NCBI RefSeq assembly: GCF_019320115.1
Contig: NC_089593.1
Span: forward strand, 36,651,835 to 36,715,834
DNA length: 64,000 nucleotides
From: Miscanthus floridulus
Lineage: Eukaryota; Streptophyta; Magnoliopsida; Poales; Poaceae
Direction of reading: 5' to 3'
Made by a program: the position numbers and the translations under genes. Shown piece after piece: positions 45,001 to 58,478 of the stretch; within the stretch, counting starts at the first letter, position 1; each line of letters starts with the position of its first letter. Below the pieces are notes generated by a model that was not told the DNA's origin, did no database searches, and was given only the letters and a program-made list of their open reading frames with translations.

Positions 45001-46569
45001 TCACCTTAAGGCAATGCTACTGAGAACACTTATGAGGATGCATTCATCACATCATATCACATTATACATGTCATTATATATGCATCCATGATATCTTATT
45101 TTGTGCTCATGCATATAGGATCATCCGAAGGGATAACTCTGTTGGAGTTCGAAGAAAAGCCGGAGGAATAATAGGAGGCACCTTAGGCTGTAGCTCTAGA
45201 AGGAGAGGAGCAAACTCTTGAAGACTTACCTAAGTGCCCAGACCATAGGCCAACTTCTTTTATCAAAGGCAAGGCCCGGAGCATTTTAAGCCACCCATGC
45301 TTTACAAAATATCACTTGAGTCCTTTATGTTTCCTATCACCTATGAGATATAGGTGGATATCGAAGCACGATTGGCTATATTTGCTATCGTGGAACAGAA
45401 CTATAGGATAATGTAACTGGAGGCTGAGTGGAGTCTATATGTTGGTTTACTCATGTGATTCCGTCTGTGACGATTAAGGACCGTACTGTTGTTGGCACTT
45501 TTATCGAGATTGAACACATGTCTCTCACTTAGCTGGCTAGATAACTCATTCTGACTATAAAACTGAGTAGCTCAACTTAGGCTGGGCCCCATTCTATTAG
45601 AGTGCGCACTCTGGATGGTAGTAAGGATGTGTGGGGAGCCAGGTGTGAGCCAAAGGGTAGGGTAGTTCTGATCATCCTGGCAGCTGGTTGTCCCTAATTG
45701 TGCAGCGCTGGTCGAACCCGCAAAATGTGGACCTGAGTTGTACCCAAGGTGACCTTAGGTGACCGTTGATCTGGTCTGCCTGGGTTTGTGTTAGGAATAA
45801 ATTCCCAGCTGGTTGAAATTGATTCGAATCGTCGTCTCTCCTAGACAATGAGAAACTTGGTTAGCTCCAACATCATAGTAACTGTATTATGGAATGATTG
45901 TTATGATGAACATGGAATTACTACACTGGCTATGGTTACTATTTTATGCTACTAAATGATATACATATGTTTGGCATAGGTTAGTTGCTAATCTAGAGAT
46001 GAATAGTTGTAATTAACTTGATGACCGAATTATGAATGTACAACTGAATTAGTCACTTTTTATGCAAAATGTTGTCAAGCTAGCTCCACTTCTAAAGCCT
46101 TGCATGATCCTTGGAGTCACTTTGTTTTTGGTTTATGACGGGTAAGTCTAGCTGAGTACCTTCTCATACTCAGGGTTTATTTCTCACTTGTTGTAGATAA
46201 TACAATGTATCATGGCTACTGTAAGAACTGCTTCTGTCCCGTCGTGGACGAAGAGTAGGGCTCTAGGCAAGGAATCTCTTGTTAATCCCTCTCTTATGCT
46301 TTTGTGGGATTGTGATCCTGAGCTAGCATAGTATTTGAACAACAATGGAGATAATCGTACTCTGATGTATGGAACTATATTTGTGAACTTTATGTAACGT
46401 GTGACATGTATGTCGAATCATGTACAAACTTGGTTGTATGTTGGTTGAATCAAGACCCTTCGTGGAACTCTATGGACTATCGGGTTTATATGGACTCAAG
46501 TATGACAGTGCGACCGCTTGCCGGCTACTATTGTACTTGAGCTCTTATAAATTGGATGGTTCGGCTACA
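42097..46569 (+). repeat. 3' LTR of element Z (copy A)
   Basis: TGTAACACCCC ... TTCGGCTACA, 4473 bp. It has the family layout: AT-rich start, a GC-rich block (42830-43730) with CTCTCTC runs, a long AT-rich block (43740-45110), a coding-like segment (45118-45330, broken) and a tail that matches S1. S1 and Z LTRs share both termini and most of their length. Confidence 0.85.
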
Positions 46570-46747
46570 CCCTGACCTCACCAACATTGGATGAACAGAG
46601 TTGCACAAGCATTTTGCCAGTACCACCGCATGGAACGAATGATAGAAGCAACTTGGGAGAAAGAACTTAAGAAGTAGCACCCTCGCCTCTTCACCGACTG
46701 AGCAACACCTTAATCTCGGGGACAAGATTCCTGTGAGGGGGGAGGAC
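46570..46747 (+). pseudogene. Chromodomain tail of chromovirus W (copy A)
   Basis: One frame reads MERMIEATWEKE...LKK, a stop, HPRLFTD, the typical last residues of a chromovirus pol. NLGDKI and a GAGGGGGGAGGA purine tract follow, just before the next LTR. It is a different, GC-richer chromovirus into which Z had inserted or next to which it lies. Only this tail is present. Confidence 0.68.
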
Positions 46748-49393
46748 CGTAACAACCAAGGGTTTTTGAGCATCCAAAAATTCAGGCTTTTTAATTTTTT
46801 TCCTGCAATGTGTGAAGCATGTAGTTGCTAGGTCAAACCTAAGTCAAACTAAGGAGAGTTGCTAATAAATTGATGCACTCATATAGATTTGATTGTAGGT
46901 GTGTACCTTGCTCTTGAGTTTTCTTTAGGTTTTGTGTTTTGTTTGGAGTTTGGAGTGCATAAAGCCATAGTGAGTCCCCCTCAAATCCATTTTGAATTCA
47001 TCTCAATCTCTTTTTAAATCTCTCTAAACTCATTGAAATGAAAAAGGAAAAATCCCTTTTCCTTTTTCTCTCCTTATCTAGCCCAAGTCAGCCCACTCCC
47101 TCTTCCCCTTCTCCTTCACTCATGCTAGGCCTAGCTCCCCTTCTCTTCCTAGCCTAGCTGGGCGCCCCCTCTCCCTTCCACTCCTGATAGCCTAAGCTGC
47201 CACCTAGGCCTCGGCCTCATTCATCCCAAGCGGCACAACTTGCCCACTCCATCCCGCCTAGCCCCCATAGGCCCATCGCTAGCCCCATAGGCCCACTCAT
47301 CCAGCCATCGCACACCCACCAGCTCACCCAGCCATGCGCCGACTAAAACCCTAGGTGCGCTCACACCACTTAGACACCATGTGCCTCAGCTTCCTAGCCG
47401 CCGCCGCCGTGCCTGTCCAATCCCTGTGCCTCGACATCCATACCGCAACTCTCAGGATGCATGCCACGTGTCTCCACTCCCACACGGACAACGAGGATCA
47501 CCAGCACCTCCTAGAACCCTAGCCCGGTGCCCTATAAAATGCGCCATAGCCACTACTCCCTTCTCCTTTCCCCATAGCCGCCGCACTCCTCTAATCCTCT
47601 TCCTCCCTCTCACAGCGCCAAACCCTAAGCCAGCCATGGCTGCCACTCCACCCACCGCCGTGGCCATAGCCGGCCACCGCGCCAACCCCACCATCCCGTG
47701 GACCGATTCTCTTTCACCGGCTGGGACCTACACCTCACCAAGTCGCTCCACCTCACCACGCCATGAGCTTGCCATGACCACCTCGCTGGCCTCGAGCACG
47801 TCACCACACCGAACAGAAATCTTCACTAGCGCCATGTCTCCCTCTTCATCGAGATGCCTCATCCCTACATCTCCGTCACTGAGGCCACGACATCGTCATC
47901 CATGCCGTCAGAGCTCCTCCCACATGCTAAGCTTCACCAAGCCTTGCATGTCTGCCTCCCCGTCCACAAGCATAGAACCGTGATGCTAGGCCTGCCCTCT
48001 CTGCCTCCTCGTCACTGTGCCGAGCTGAGCTGCCGCGACCACATTCTCCTTCGACCTCGCTGGGACACACAATAAAAGCAATAGCACCCCACCTCCACTG
48101 AAGTTGTTCCTCTACTATCGGTGAGCACCCAACCCTAAGGCTCTACCTTTTCCTCCTTGTTGTTGACCTCATCGGTGATCTTGTCTGAAACCAGCCTTCG
48201 TGCCGTGGTTCCTCACCGTCGTAGAAGAACCATGCCGACCACGCTAGAGCTAGAGCTGCTACCTAGACTGAACACCTCGCCGAAGGATAGCAGCACCACC
48301 TCGCCATCGACCGTCATCTCCCCTCCGCGTCGATGAGCTTCCAGCGCTAAAACCTCGCCTTTCTTCCTTCCTATTGCTGTTCCTTTCTGAGACCGGCCTT
48401 TGTGCTATCATCTTTTCACTGCCATAGGGAAGCAGTCAGCCTTGTAGCATCCTTTGTTGACTCGGACCACCATCGTCGCCAACGGAGCCATGTCCAGCAG
48501 CAGCCAGCCTTCGTCCAAACCGCAACAAGCCATAGCCAGCCACGGCCAGCCAACAGCAAGTTGTAGCTAACCATAACCAACCAGCAGCAAGCCTCAATTA
48601 GCCGTAGTCCGCTAGAAAGCACCGCTGCAGCCCTCTGCCTCTAAGGTCGAACCCTTAAACCTAGATGGTGCCATCCTCGACGTCTGCAAAGCTCCTATTT
48701 TTCATTTCTTGCTCTTCATACACATGATACATGACCTAACTATATATCTATGCCTGTGTCGTGCCTTCGCGCCGGTCTAACTCTTGTTGCTATGGATATG
48801 TGCTACTCCATGTTATGTTGTTGAGTTGTTGGTTCTTTGTGTGTTAGCGTTGTTGCCTATGGACCGAGCCTTTGAGCTGGTTGAGGGATTGTGCCTCGTT
48901 CGAATGTTTTGGTCGTGGGCTCGTCCCGCCGTGGCCATGATGCCGAGTGTAACTCGACCCCTCATTTTTAGTTGACTTTGTAGTGCCATGATCATTGGCC
49001 CCTCCTATGGCTTTGGGACATTGCCACCATGGACTCGATATCGGTGCGCCTCCTACCCGCACATGATGAACCCATCATGACCATACTCTATAGGAGATGA
49101 ACTATGGGACAACCATCATGTGACTTATGGAAGCCAACTCGTGTGGGTAAAGCTCAAGGCCATGAGTTGCCTCATCATGACCATCGGGCTCTACCCCTTC
49201 TGCTCTTTAGTTCCCCTTTGCTCTTTTGTTCATCCTAACAATCTTGTATGCTTGTACCACTTTGACCGTAGCATTTCTTCGGTTCTCATGGTGACAACTA
49301 CACCGCTACGAACCCTAGGAATAGCAAAGTGCCAATCTAGTTGCACATAGGTCGTGGTGCCCTATAAGTTGGTGTGGGTTGAGCGACCATGGG
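46748..49393 (+). repeat. W LTR, truncated by the tandem duplication (copy A)
   Basis: It follows the W purine tract and begins CGTAACAACCAAGGG; the expected first T is C in both copies. It has an AT-rich start, a C-rich block (47050-48100) with a TATA box at 47533-47539, and a mixed-composition part to 49393, where it breaks into copy B of S1. Open frames in the C-rich block differ between copies and are not supported as genes. Confidence 0.72.
47533..47539 (+). promoter_or_regulatory. TATA box of W LTR (copy A)
   Basis: TATAAAA in GTGCCCTATAAAATGCGCC, followed by a C/T-rich leader and an ATG in good context at 47636. The same box is at 59270-59276 in copy B. Confidence 0.6.
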
Positions 49394-52300
49394 ATTATTT
49401 TTTCATAGATTTAGTTACAAACTTCAGAAATTCATATCTAGAGCTAGGAGTGTCCAAATGAGGTGAACAAAATTTTGTTAGATTCATCTTGAAGTGTACT
49501 ATTTGAAAAATATGAAATCTACTTTTTATGGTATTTTTCTGGGACAATTAAATTCAGAAAGATAAGTGCTTTTAAAATACTATCTATCTTGTAAATTGCA
49601 TAACTTGAGATAGGAAGGGGATAAAATTGTGATTCCAATTTTCTGATCTTCTGTTGACATGCTCTAGCTAGTAAAAATACTAAACCTATAGTAGGCATAA
49701 TTGAAATATGGTCTTCATATTTAATCCTAATTAATTGCTAGTTTCTAGTGAAATTAAATGGGGTAAAAATACATAACATATGATCATACAAATTTTTACA
49801 CAGTATTCTCATGCTAGGAGAAAAGTAAGAAAAATATTAAATCTGTTGTTTGACACTTTTCACTATGCTAAACTATTTTTGCTAAAAAAAGCATATGTAG
49901 CCTTATCATTTTTGTAGAGGTAGCTATACTTGTCCAAATGGTATTAAATTTGTATAGTAGACTATTAGGGTCATGTGTAGACTACTATAATTGTCTCAGA
50001 ATTATATTGAGCACTAGAAATATCTATCCTTTAAATCACCTTATTATCTAAGGAAATTAATAAATGAATATAAATAAATTAGTTATGTTTAACCATGATG
50101 TTTTATGTGGTCCTTATGATGCATATAATCTGTTGATGTTATTAGTTAGGCTTAGAAGTAATTGGTTGTATGCAACTAGTTAATTATTGCTTTATAATTC
50201 AACTAGATGGCTGCATGTATAGTTTCTGTTGTGGTGATGATTCCATGATGATACTAATCCTTTCTATAAAACTTGTTAATAACAAAGTTGTAGATAACTT
50301 ACTTATATACCTTGCTGTTAAATTTTCATAGTCATAGGCCTTATGGTTTAAGAATTATAGCTGTTATAAATCTGCTGTCAGAAATGCTTGCTCTCTGGAT
50401 AGATCTGAATGATTGAATTGTTTAACCTAGATAACTACTGAATCACATGAAGATGATTAAAATAAAGTTATAGGCAATTTCATAAGCATTCCAGAAAGTC
50501 CATAGCCATATTATTTAGATGTGTATAACTCCAAGTTATGGTCAAAATAAGTGGCTTCTATCTTATAGTCTAGAAAATGATTTACATAAGTATTTGTTTA
50601 AGTTGCTAGAGAAGAGATATGCACCCACTCAGTAAAAGAAAATGTAACTTGTTATCACCGTAATGCAATGCTGCTGAGAACACTTATGAGGATGCATTCA
50701 TCACACAATGTCATATCATACATGTCATTATATATGCATCCATGATATCTTATTTTATGCTCATGCATATAGGATCATCCGAAGGGATAACTCTTTTGGA
50801 GTTCAATGAAGAAGAAGAGGAGGAACAGCAGGAGACACCTCAGGCCGTTGCTCCAGAAGGAGAGGAGCAAACTCTTAAGGACCTCCCTGAGTGCCTAGAT
50901 CATAGGCCAACCTCTTTCCTCAAAGGCAAGCCCCAAAGCATTCCAAGTCTCCTATGTTTTACAAAATATCACTTGAGTCCTTTATGTTTGATGCATTAGG
51001 TTATAAGAGTTGAATTGGAAACACTTGATGCATAGAACTACCTTGTCTAGATAAATATACCATTAACCCTATGTAGGTCTAGGATCGAATATATGCTTAG
51101 CCATGCTTAGATCAGTAGAAGTCGGGTGATTTCCCATCACCTGTGAGATATAGGTGGGTACCAAAGCACGGTTGGCTATATTTGCTATCGTGAAAAAGAA
51201 CCATGGGGTAATGTAAATGGAGGCTGGGCAGAGTCTATGTATAGGTTGACTCATGTGATTTTGTCTATGATGATTAAGGACCGTACCATTGTTGGAACTT
51301 CTATTGAGATTGAACGCATGCCTCTCATTTAGCTGGCCGGATAACTCATTTTGACCATGAAGCCAAGTAGCTCAACTTAGGTCGGGCCCCATTCTGTTAG
51401 AGTGTGCACTCTGGATGGTAGTAAGGATGTGTGGGGAGCCAGACATGAGGCCAAGGGTAGGCTAGGCCTAAACGTCCTAGCAGCTGGTTGTCCCTGATTG
51501 TTCGACGCTGGGCGATCCCATGAAATGTGGACCTGAGTTGTACCAAAGGTGACCTAAGGTGACCGTTGATCTAGTTTGCCTAGGTTTGTGTTAGGAATAA
51601 ATTCTCAACTGGTTGAAATCGATTCAAATCACCGTCTCTCCCGGACTATGAGAAACTTGGCTAGCTCCAATATCATAGTAGCTGTATTATGAAATGATGG
51701 TTATGATGAACATAGAATTATTATACCAGCTATGGTTACTATTGTTATGTTGCTAAATGGTATATCACATGTTTGGCATAGGTTAGTTGCTAATCTAGAG
51801 ATGAATAGCGATAATTAACTTGATGACCAAATTATAAAATGTATAGCTAATTAAGTGGCTTTCTATGCAAAATGTCGTCAAGCTAACTCCACTTATAAAG
51901 CCTTGCATAATCCTTGGAGTCACTTTATTTTTGGTGTATGATGGGTAAGTCTAGCTGAGTACCTTCTCGTACTCAGGGTTTTATTCCCATTATTGCATAT
52001 GGTACAGTTTATCATGGCTATTGCAAGAACTACTTCTGTCCCACTATGGACGAGGAGTAAGCCTTGGGTAGGCATCTCTTATTAATCCCTCTCTTATGCT
52101 TTTGTGGAAGCATGATCATGAGTTGGCACTATATTTAAACAATGTTGCAGATGTTGGTTTCAAACTTTTAATTTGCTTCCACTACTATCTTACCTGAACG
52201 TGGTTTGTAATAACTTTAATTCATACTCTGATGGATGAACTGTATTTGTGAACTTTATGTAATGTGTGACATGTATGTTGAATCATGTACAATCTTGGTT

Positions 52301-52435
52301 GTATGTTCATTCAATCGAGACCCTTCGTGGTAGTCGATAGACTACCAGGGTTTATATGGGCTCAAGTATGACAATGCGACCACTTGTAGGCTGCCATTGT
52401 AGTTGTGCTCTTATAAATTGGTCAGTTCTGCTACA
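49394..52435 (+). repeat. S1 LTR right part (copy B)
   Basis: Copy of 37692-40729, ending TTCTGCTACA followed by TGCTA at 52436-52440. Differences from copy A are mostly single-base indels. Confidence 0.9.
50742..50999 (+). other. Coding-like segment inside S1 LTR (copy B)
   Basis: Encodes the same 85-residue frame as 39037-39294 without a change, preceded by the same GCATATAG acceptor-like site. Confidence 0.45.
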
Positions 52436-53761
52436 TGCTATGGTTTGAGGACTGACTTATGGTACCAAAAGACTGAGAACTTAGAAATCAAATTTTAGAT
52501 GAAGCTCATTCATCCAAGTTGTCCATTCATCCAGGTAGTAGCAAAATGTATCAAGATTTGAATAGCCATTTTTGGTGGACCAAGATGAAGAAGGAAATCG
52601 CCGCCTATGTCGCTAGGTGTGATAATTGCAGTACAGTCAAGGCTGTTCCTTTGAAATCTGCTATGATTACTACAACCTTTATCTATCTCAGGTTGGAAAT
52701 GGGAGAAAATAAGTATGGACTTCATTACAGGCCTCCCGCTGACACAACAAGGTCATGATTCCATATGGGTCATTGTAGATCACCTTATCAAGTCATCACA
52801 TTTTGTACCGGTTAACACAAGGTATCACGCTAGGAGGTACGCTAAGTTGTATGTTTCTTAGGTTGTGAGACTACATGGAGTACCACGGACCATAATCTCA
52901 GATCAGGGACCACAATTTATAGCTCATTTTTGGGAGCAGTTGCACCAGGCCTTGGGAACTAAACTAATTAGAAGTTCAGCATACCATCCACAAACTTCCG
53001 TATGGACCGAGTGAGTGAACCAAATCTTAGAAGACATGTTGAGAGCTTGTGTTATATCTTCCAAGGATTCATGGGAGAAATGGCAACCTTTAGCCGAGTT
53101 CTCCTACAATAAAAGTTCTCAAGAGAGCATCAAAATGGCTCCTTTTGAGGCCCTGTATGGTCGGAAATGTAGAACTCCCTTGAATTGGATTGAACCTAGA
53201 GAAAGAAGATATTATAGAATTGACTTTATCACCAAAGTTGAAGAGCAAGTATGCATTATCCAACAGCATATGAAAGCAGCTTAGTCTAGACAAAAGACTT
53301 ATGCTGATAAGAGAAGAAGACCATTAACCTTCAAAGTAGGAGACTATGTGTACTTAAAGGTTTCGCCCATGAAAGGAGTGTAGAGATTTGGAGTAAAAAG
53401 GAAGCTTGTGCCTAGATATGTAGGGCAGTACTAGATTATTGAACTAAAAGGAAATGTCACCTACAAGTTACAACTTCATCCAGGGATGAGTGCTATATTC
53501 GATGTCTTCCATGTTTCTTAGTTGAAAAGATGCCTTTGCATACCTGAGGAAGCCATTGCACCCACCAACATTAGGATCCAATCAGATTTGACATATAAAG
53601 AGAAACCAATTCGAGTGCTAGAAGAAATGGAAAGAGTAACTCAGAGCAAGGTCATTAAGTTCTACAAGGTGGTGTGGAATAACCACAGTGAACAAGATGC
53701 CACTTGGGAATGGGAGGATTATTTACGTGAGGTTTATCCCACTTTTTATGAAGAATGGTAG
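52436..53761 (+). pseudogene. Integrase and chromodomain of element Z (copy B)
   Basis: Copy of 40730-42053 with the same stop codons. An extra G near 52665 shifts the zinc-binding to catalytic-core frame, which is open in copy A. Conversely an extra A near 53427 keeps the frame that copy A loses. The chromodomain (53598-53758) is unchanged. Confidence 0.88.
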
Positions 53762-53804
53762 GTCTTTCAAATCTCGGGATGAGATTTCTATAAGGGGGAG
53801 GGGC

Positions 53805-56800
53805 TGTAACACCCCAGTGTTAAGCATTGCATTTGACACTTGCATTTCATGAGCACAAGCATCATCCAAGCATTCATGAGCATGAGCATATGAAGTTTCA
53901 TTTCATTTACCTTCTCTTTATCACATGTGATGTTGCTTATATACTTACATATGCTTGTAATCATGTATGACCAATGTATGAAATGGTTCTGATGTCTAGA
54001 AAACACCTTAGACACATCTAGGATGGTAAATGGAACAATTTTTGTATTCATGACATGAACCAATTTTGCTCCTAAGTGTTGGTTTACATGGAAATGTCAT
54101 TTTCATGATGCTAGTTTGACTAAAGTTGAATAGTAGTTTAGAGAGCTTGCATGGCTATGTGAACTAAATAAAAGTTGTACTTCTTGTCATGAGTAACAAA
54201 CTTTATTTAAGGGTCACTGAGCTAATTCAGTGCCTAACTTAGTCAAATAGAGCTCACAAGTTTCAACTTAATGTTGTTTGTAACTTCAAAAATTTTGCTA
54301 TCCTAAACCGGTTTACAGTTTCAGAGTACCCCACTATGGAGCACTTGTAGCTTGAAAACTAGCTCAAATTAGGCCATGATCATCATAGCAAAGTTATAGT
54401 ACTCACGTAGCTCTACACTTTGTATTACTGAAGTTTTCAAAAATTTGGTACAGATTAGGAGATAGAGGAGAGCAAAGATGGCGGTTTATAGTCTACTGAA
54501 TCGACATCACCGATCCAAATCGGCTGGCTATCATGGCCTGACCGCAGCCCAGGCTATGCGCGCTGCACATGGTGGCAGCATGCCTGGCGTTGGCCCGGCT
54601 GGTTAGGGCCTAGCAGGGGGAGAAAAGGGAGGTGAAGCCACCGCGCTTACTCACTCTCACTCTCTTGCCCTCTCTCTGCCTCTCCTTCACCCGCCAGAGC
54701 AAGCTGAGCAGCACGCCGTCGCCATTACCACCAACCTCTGCCCCGCTCACACGCCACCGCCACCACACCATTGTGCGATTGCTTGCGCACACTACCCGAC
54801 CATCACCTCCTCCACCTTTCTGACCAGTTAGCCATGCCAATCAAGCCAAGGTAAACGCCTAAGGGTGAGTTCATCGTAGCCATGCCCTCACCGAAGCACC
54901 ACCGAGCTTACGCTCGCAGTGGCCATGCTCCACCGAGCCATCTCGCTCACACTTTTCTCTCGTTAGGGTTAGCCTAGGGTCACGTCTAGCTCACGCCGCT
55001 GGCCATCGAGCCAACACCAGCACACCGACGCCGAAACACGGCTGCTCACCGCCATTCTTGTGCTGCCGTGCTGCCATGCACATGGCCAAGCTTCGCTGCT
55101 ACTCCACCTTGACCTAATCCACGCTGTAAAGCTTTGCTAGGGTTTGTAGATGCTGTAGCCGCGCTCGCCTAGCCATGCCATCGCTGGGGATGGCTGGAGC
55201 ACCACCATGCACCACCGTCGAGCCGCCATGCTCACCGTCGAGCCAACTCTAGTGATCCTCCGAGCAAACCTAGGGTACCAGTCGATGTGGATTGAGTTGG
55301 GGAACATGTTGGTGTCGACCTCGTCGCCGGTGACCTCTCCGACGCCAAGTTCTCGTCGATCAATGCTGGTGCTCTGCTCGGATTCACTGATGTGTGGGAT
55401 CAGTTGACCCATGGGTCCCAGTCGTCAGTCACAGCGGGGTGTATACACTGAGTGCACCTAGCTGTAGCGCCCGATTTGAAAATTGATTTTCTTTATTAAT
55501 TTTTTCATAGATTTAGTTACAAACTTCAAAAATTCATATCTAGAGCTAGGAGTATCCAAATGGGGTGAACAAAATTTTGTTAGATTCATCATGAAGTGTA
55601 CCATTTGATAAAAATATGAAATATACTATTTAGGGTATTTTTCTAGGAGAATTAAATTGAGAAAAATAAGTACTTTTAAAGTAGTTTATATCTTCTAAAA
55701 TGCATAACTTGAGCTAGCAAATTGACAAAATTGCGATTCCAATTTTGCTGGTTTTGTGTTGACATGCTCTAGCTAGGAAAAATACTAAACCTATAGTAGA
55801 CATAATTGTAATATGGTCTTCCTATTTAATCTTAATTAAGTTGCTAGATTCTAGTGAAATTAATTGGGGTAAAAATACATAACATATGATCATACAATTT
55901 TTTACACAGTATTCTCATGCTAGGAGGAAAGTAAGAAAATATAAATCTGTTGCTTGACACTTTTCACTATGCTAAACTATTTTTGCTAAAATAAGCATAT
56001 ATAACTTGTCATTTTTGTAGAGGTGGCTATACTTATCCAAATGGCATGAAATTTGTACAGTAGATTATTAGGGTCATATGTAAGCTACTGTAATAACCTA
56101 TAAATCACCTTATTATCTAAGGAAATTAATAAAGGAATATAAATAAATTAGTTAGGCATAACCATGATGTTTTCTATGGTGTTTGTGATGCATATGACCT
56201 ATTGATGTTATTAGTTAGGCTTAGAAGTATTTGTTTGTAGGCAACTAGTTAATTATTACTTTATAATTCAACTAGATGGCTGCATATGTAGTTTATGTTG
56301 TGGTGATGATTCCATGATGATAATGATTCCTTTCTGTAAAACTTGTTAATGACAAAGTAGTAGATAACTTACTTATCTACCTTGTGTTAACTTTTCATAG
56401 TCATAGGCCTTATGACTTAGGAATTATGGCTGTTCGAAGTCTACTATTAGAAATGCTTGTTCTCTGGATAGATCTGAAAGATTGAATTGCTTTAACCTAG
56501 ATAACTACTGAATCACATTAAGATGATTAAAAGAAAGTAGTAGGCAATTTCATAAGCTTTCTAGAAAGTCCATAACCATATTATTTTATGTTTATAACTC
56601 CAGTTATGGTCAAAACAAGTGGCTGTTATCTTGCAGTCCAGAAAATTGCTTAGATGAGAATTTGTTTAAGTTACTAGATAAGAGATTGGCACCTACTCAG
56701 TAAAAGAAATGTAACTTGTTATCACCTTAAGGCAATGCTGACTGAGAACACTTATGAGGATGCATTCATCACATCATATCACATTATACATGTCATTATA

Positions 56801-58299
56801 TATGCATCCTATGATATCTTAGTTTGTGCTCATGCATATAGGATCGTCCGAAGGGATAACTCTATTGGAGTTTCGAAGAAAAGCTAGAGGAACTAATAGG
56901 AGGCACCTTAGGCCATAGCTCCTAGAAGGAGAGGAGCAAACTCTTGAAGACTTACCTAAGTGCCCAGACCATAGGCCAACTTCTTTTATCAAAGGCAAGG
57001 CCCAGAGCATTTTAAGCCACCCATGCTTTACAAAATATCACTTGAGTCCTTTATGTTTCCTATCACCTATGAGATATAGGTGGATATTGAAGCACGATTG
57101 GCTATATTTGCTATCATAGAATAGAACCATAGGGATAATGTAACTGGAGGCTGAGTGGAGTCTATATGTTGGTTTACTCATGTGATTCCGTCTGTGACGA
57201 TTAAGGACCGTACTGTTGTTGGCACTTTATCGAGATTGAACACATGTCTCTCACTTAGCTGGCTAGATAACTCATTCTGACTATAAAACTGAGTAGCTCA
57301 ACTTAGGCTGGGCCCCATTCTATTAGAGTGCGCACTCTGGATGGTAGTAAGGATGTGTGGGGAGCCAGGTGTGAGCCAAAGGGTAGGGTAGTTCTGATCA
57401 TCCTGGCAGCTGGTTGTCCCTAATTGTGCAGCGCTGGTCGAACCCGCAAAATGTGGACCTGAGTTGTACCCAAGGTGACCTTAGGTGACCGTTGATCTGG
57501 TCTGCCTGGGTTTGTGTTAGGAATAAATTCCCAGCTGGTTGAAATTGATTCGAATCGTCGTCTCTCCTAGACAATGAGAAACTTGGTTAGCTCCAACATC
57601 ATAGTAACTGTATTATGGAATGATTGTTATGATGAACATGGAATTACTACACTGGCTATGGTTACTATTTTATGCTACTAAATGATATACATATGTTTGG
57701 CATAGGTTAGTTGCTAATCTAGAGATGAATAGTTGTAATTAACTTGATGACCGAATTATGAATGTACAACTGAATTAGTCACTTTTTATGCAAAATGTTG
57801 TCAAGCTAGCTCCACTTCTAAAGCCTTGCATGATCCTTGGAGTCACTTTGTTTTTGGTTTATGACGGGTAAGTCTAGCTGAGTACCTTCTCATACTCAGG
57901 GTTTATTTCTCACTTGTTGTAGATAATACAATGTATCATGGCTACTGTAAGAACTGCTTCTGTCCCGTCGTGGACGAAGAGTAGGGCTCTAGGCAAGGAA
58001 TCTCTTGTTAATCCCTCTCTTATGCTTTTGTGGGATTGTGATCCTGAGCTAGCATAGTATTTGAACAACAATGGAGATAATCGTACTCTGATGTATGGAA
58101 CTATATTTGTGAACTTTATGTAACTGTGTGACATGTATGTCGAATCATGTACAATCTTGGTTGTATGTTGGTTGAATCAAGACCCTTCGTGGTAACTCTA
58201 TGGACTACTAGGGTTTATATGGACTCAAGTATGACAGTGCGACCGCTTGCCGGCTACTATTGTACTTGATGCTCTTATAAATTGGATGGTTCGGCTACA
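53805..58299 (+). repeat. Z 3' LTR (copy B)
   Basis: Copy of 42097-46569, 4495 bp, TGTAACACC ... GGCTACA. The GC-rich block 54540-54940 differs from copy A at many C/T and G/A positions, while 55090-55480 is essentially identical to copy A. Confidence 0.88.
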
Positions 58300-58478
58300 C
58301 CCTGACCTCACCAACATTGGATGAACAGAGTTGCACAAGCATTTTGCCAGTACCACCGCATGGAACGAATGATAGAAGCAACTTGGGAGAAAGAACTTAA
58401 GAAGTAGCACCCTCGCCTCTTCACCGACTGAGCAACACCTTAATCTCAGGGGACAAGATTCCTGTGAGGGGGGAGGAC
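58300..58478 (+). pseudogene. Chromodomain tail of W (copy B)
   Basis: Copy of 46570-46747 with one extra base near 58448; the same ATWEKE-like end and purine tract GAGGGGGGAGGA. Confidence 0.66.

Larger units (their letters stand above)
28087..46569 (+). mobile_element. Element Z: decayed Tekay/Del-like chromovirus, 5' truncated
   Basis: Gag, protease, RT, RNase H, integrase and a C-terminal chromodomain are followed by a purine tract and a 4.47-kb LTR starting TGTAACACC. A chromodomain plus very long LTRs fits the Tekay/Del clade of chromoviruses. The 5' LTR and gag start are missing at the border with Y. Pol is split by solo LTR S1 between RNase H and integrase. The part from the S1 tail onward is present twice because of the tandem duplication. 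Confidence 0.88.
37692..49393 (+). repeat. Tandem duplication, unit A (~11.7 kb)
   Basis: This unit covers the right three quarters of S1, Z integrase/chromodomain, Z 3' LTR, the W tail and the first half of the W LTR. It is directly followed by unit B. The offset between matching bases is 11702 at the start and 11741 at the end, so unit B is 39 bp longer through scattered small indels. Confidence 0.93.

Noticed and set aside
47381..47983. 200-codon Pro/Ser/Thr-rich frame in the W LTR
   Set aside because: The copy B counterpart (59163-59567) is frameshifted and truncated, so the frame is not preserved; it is C-rich LTR sequence.
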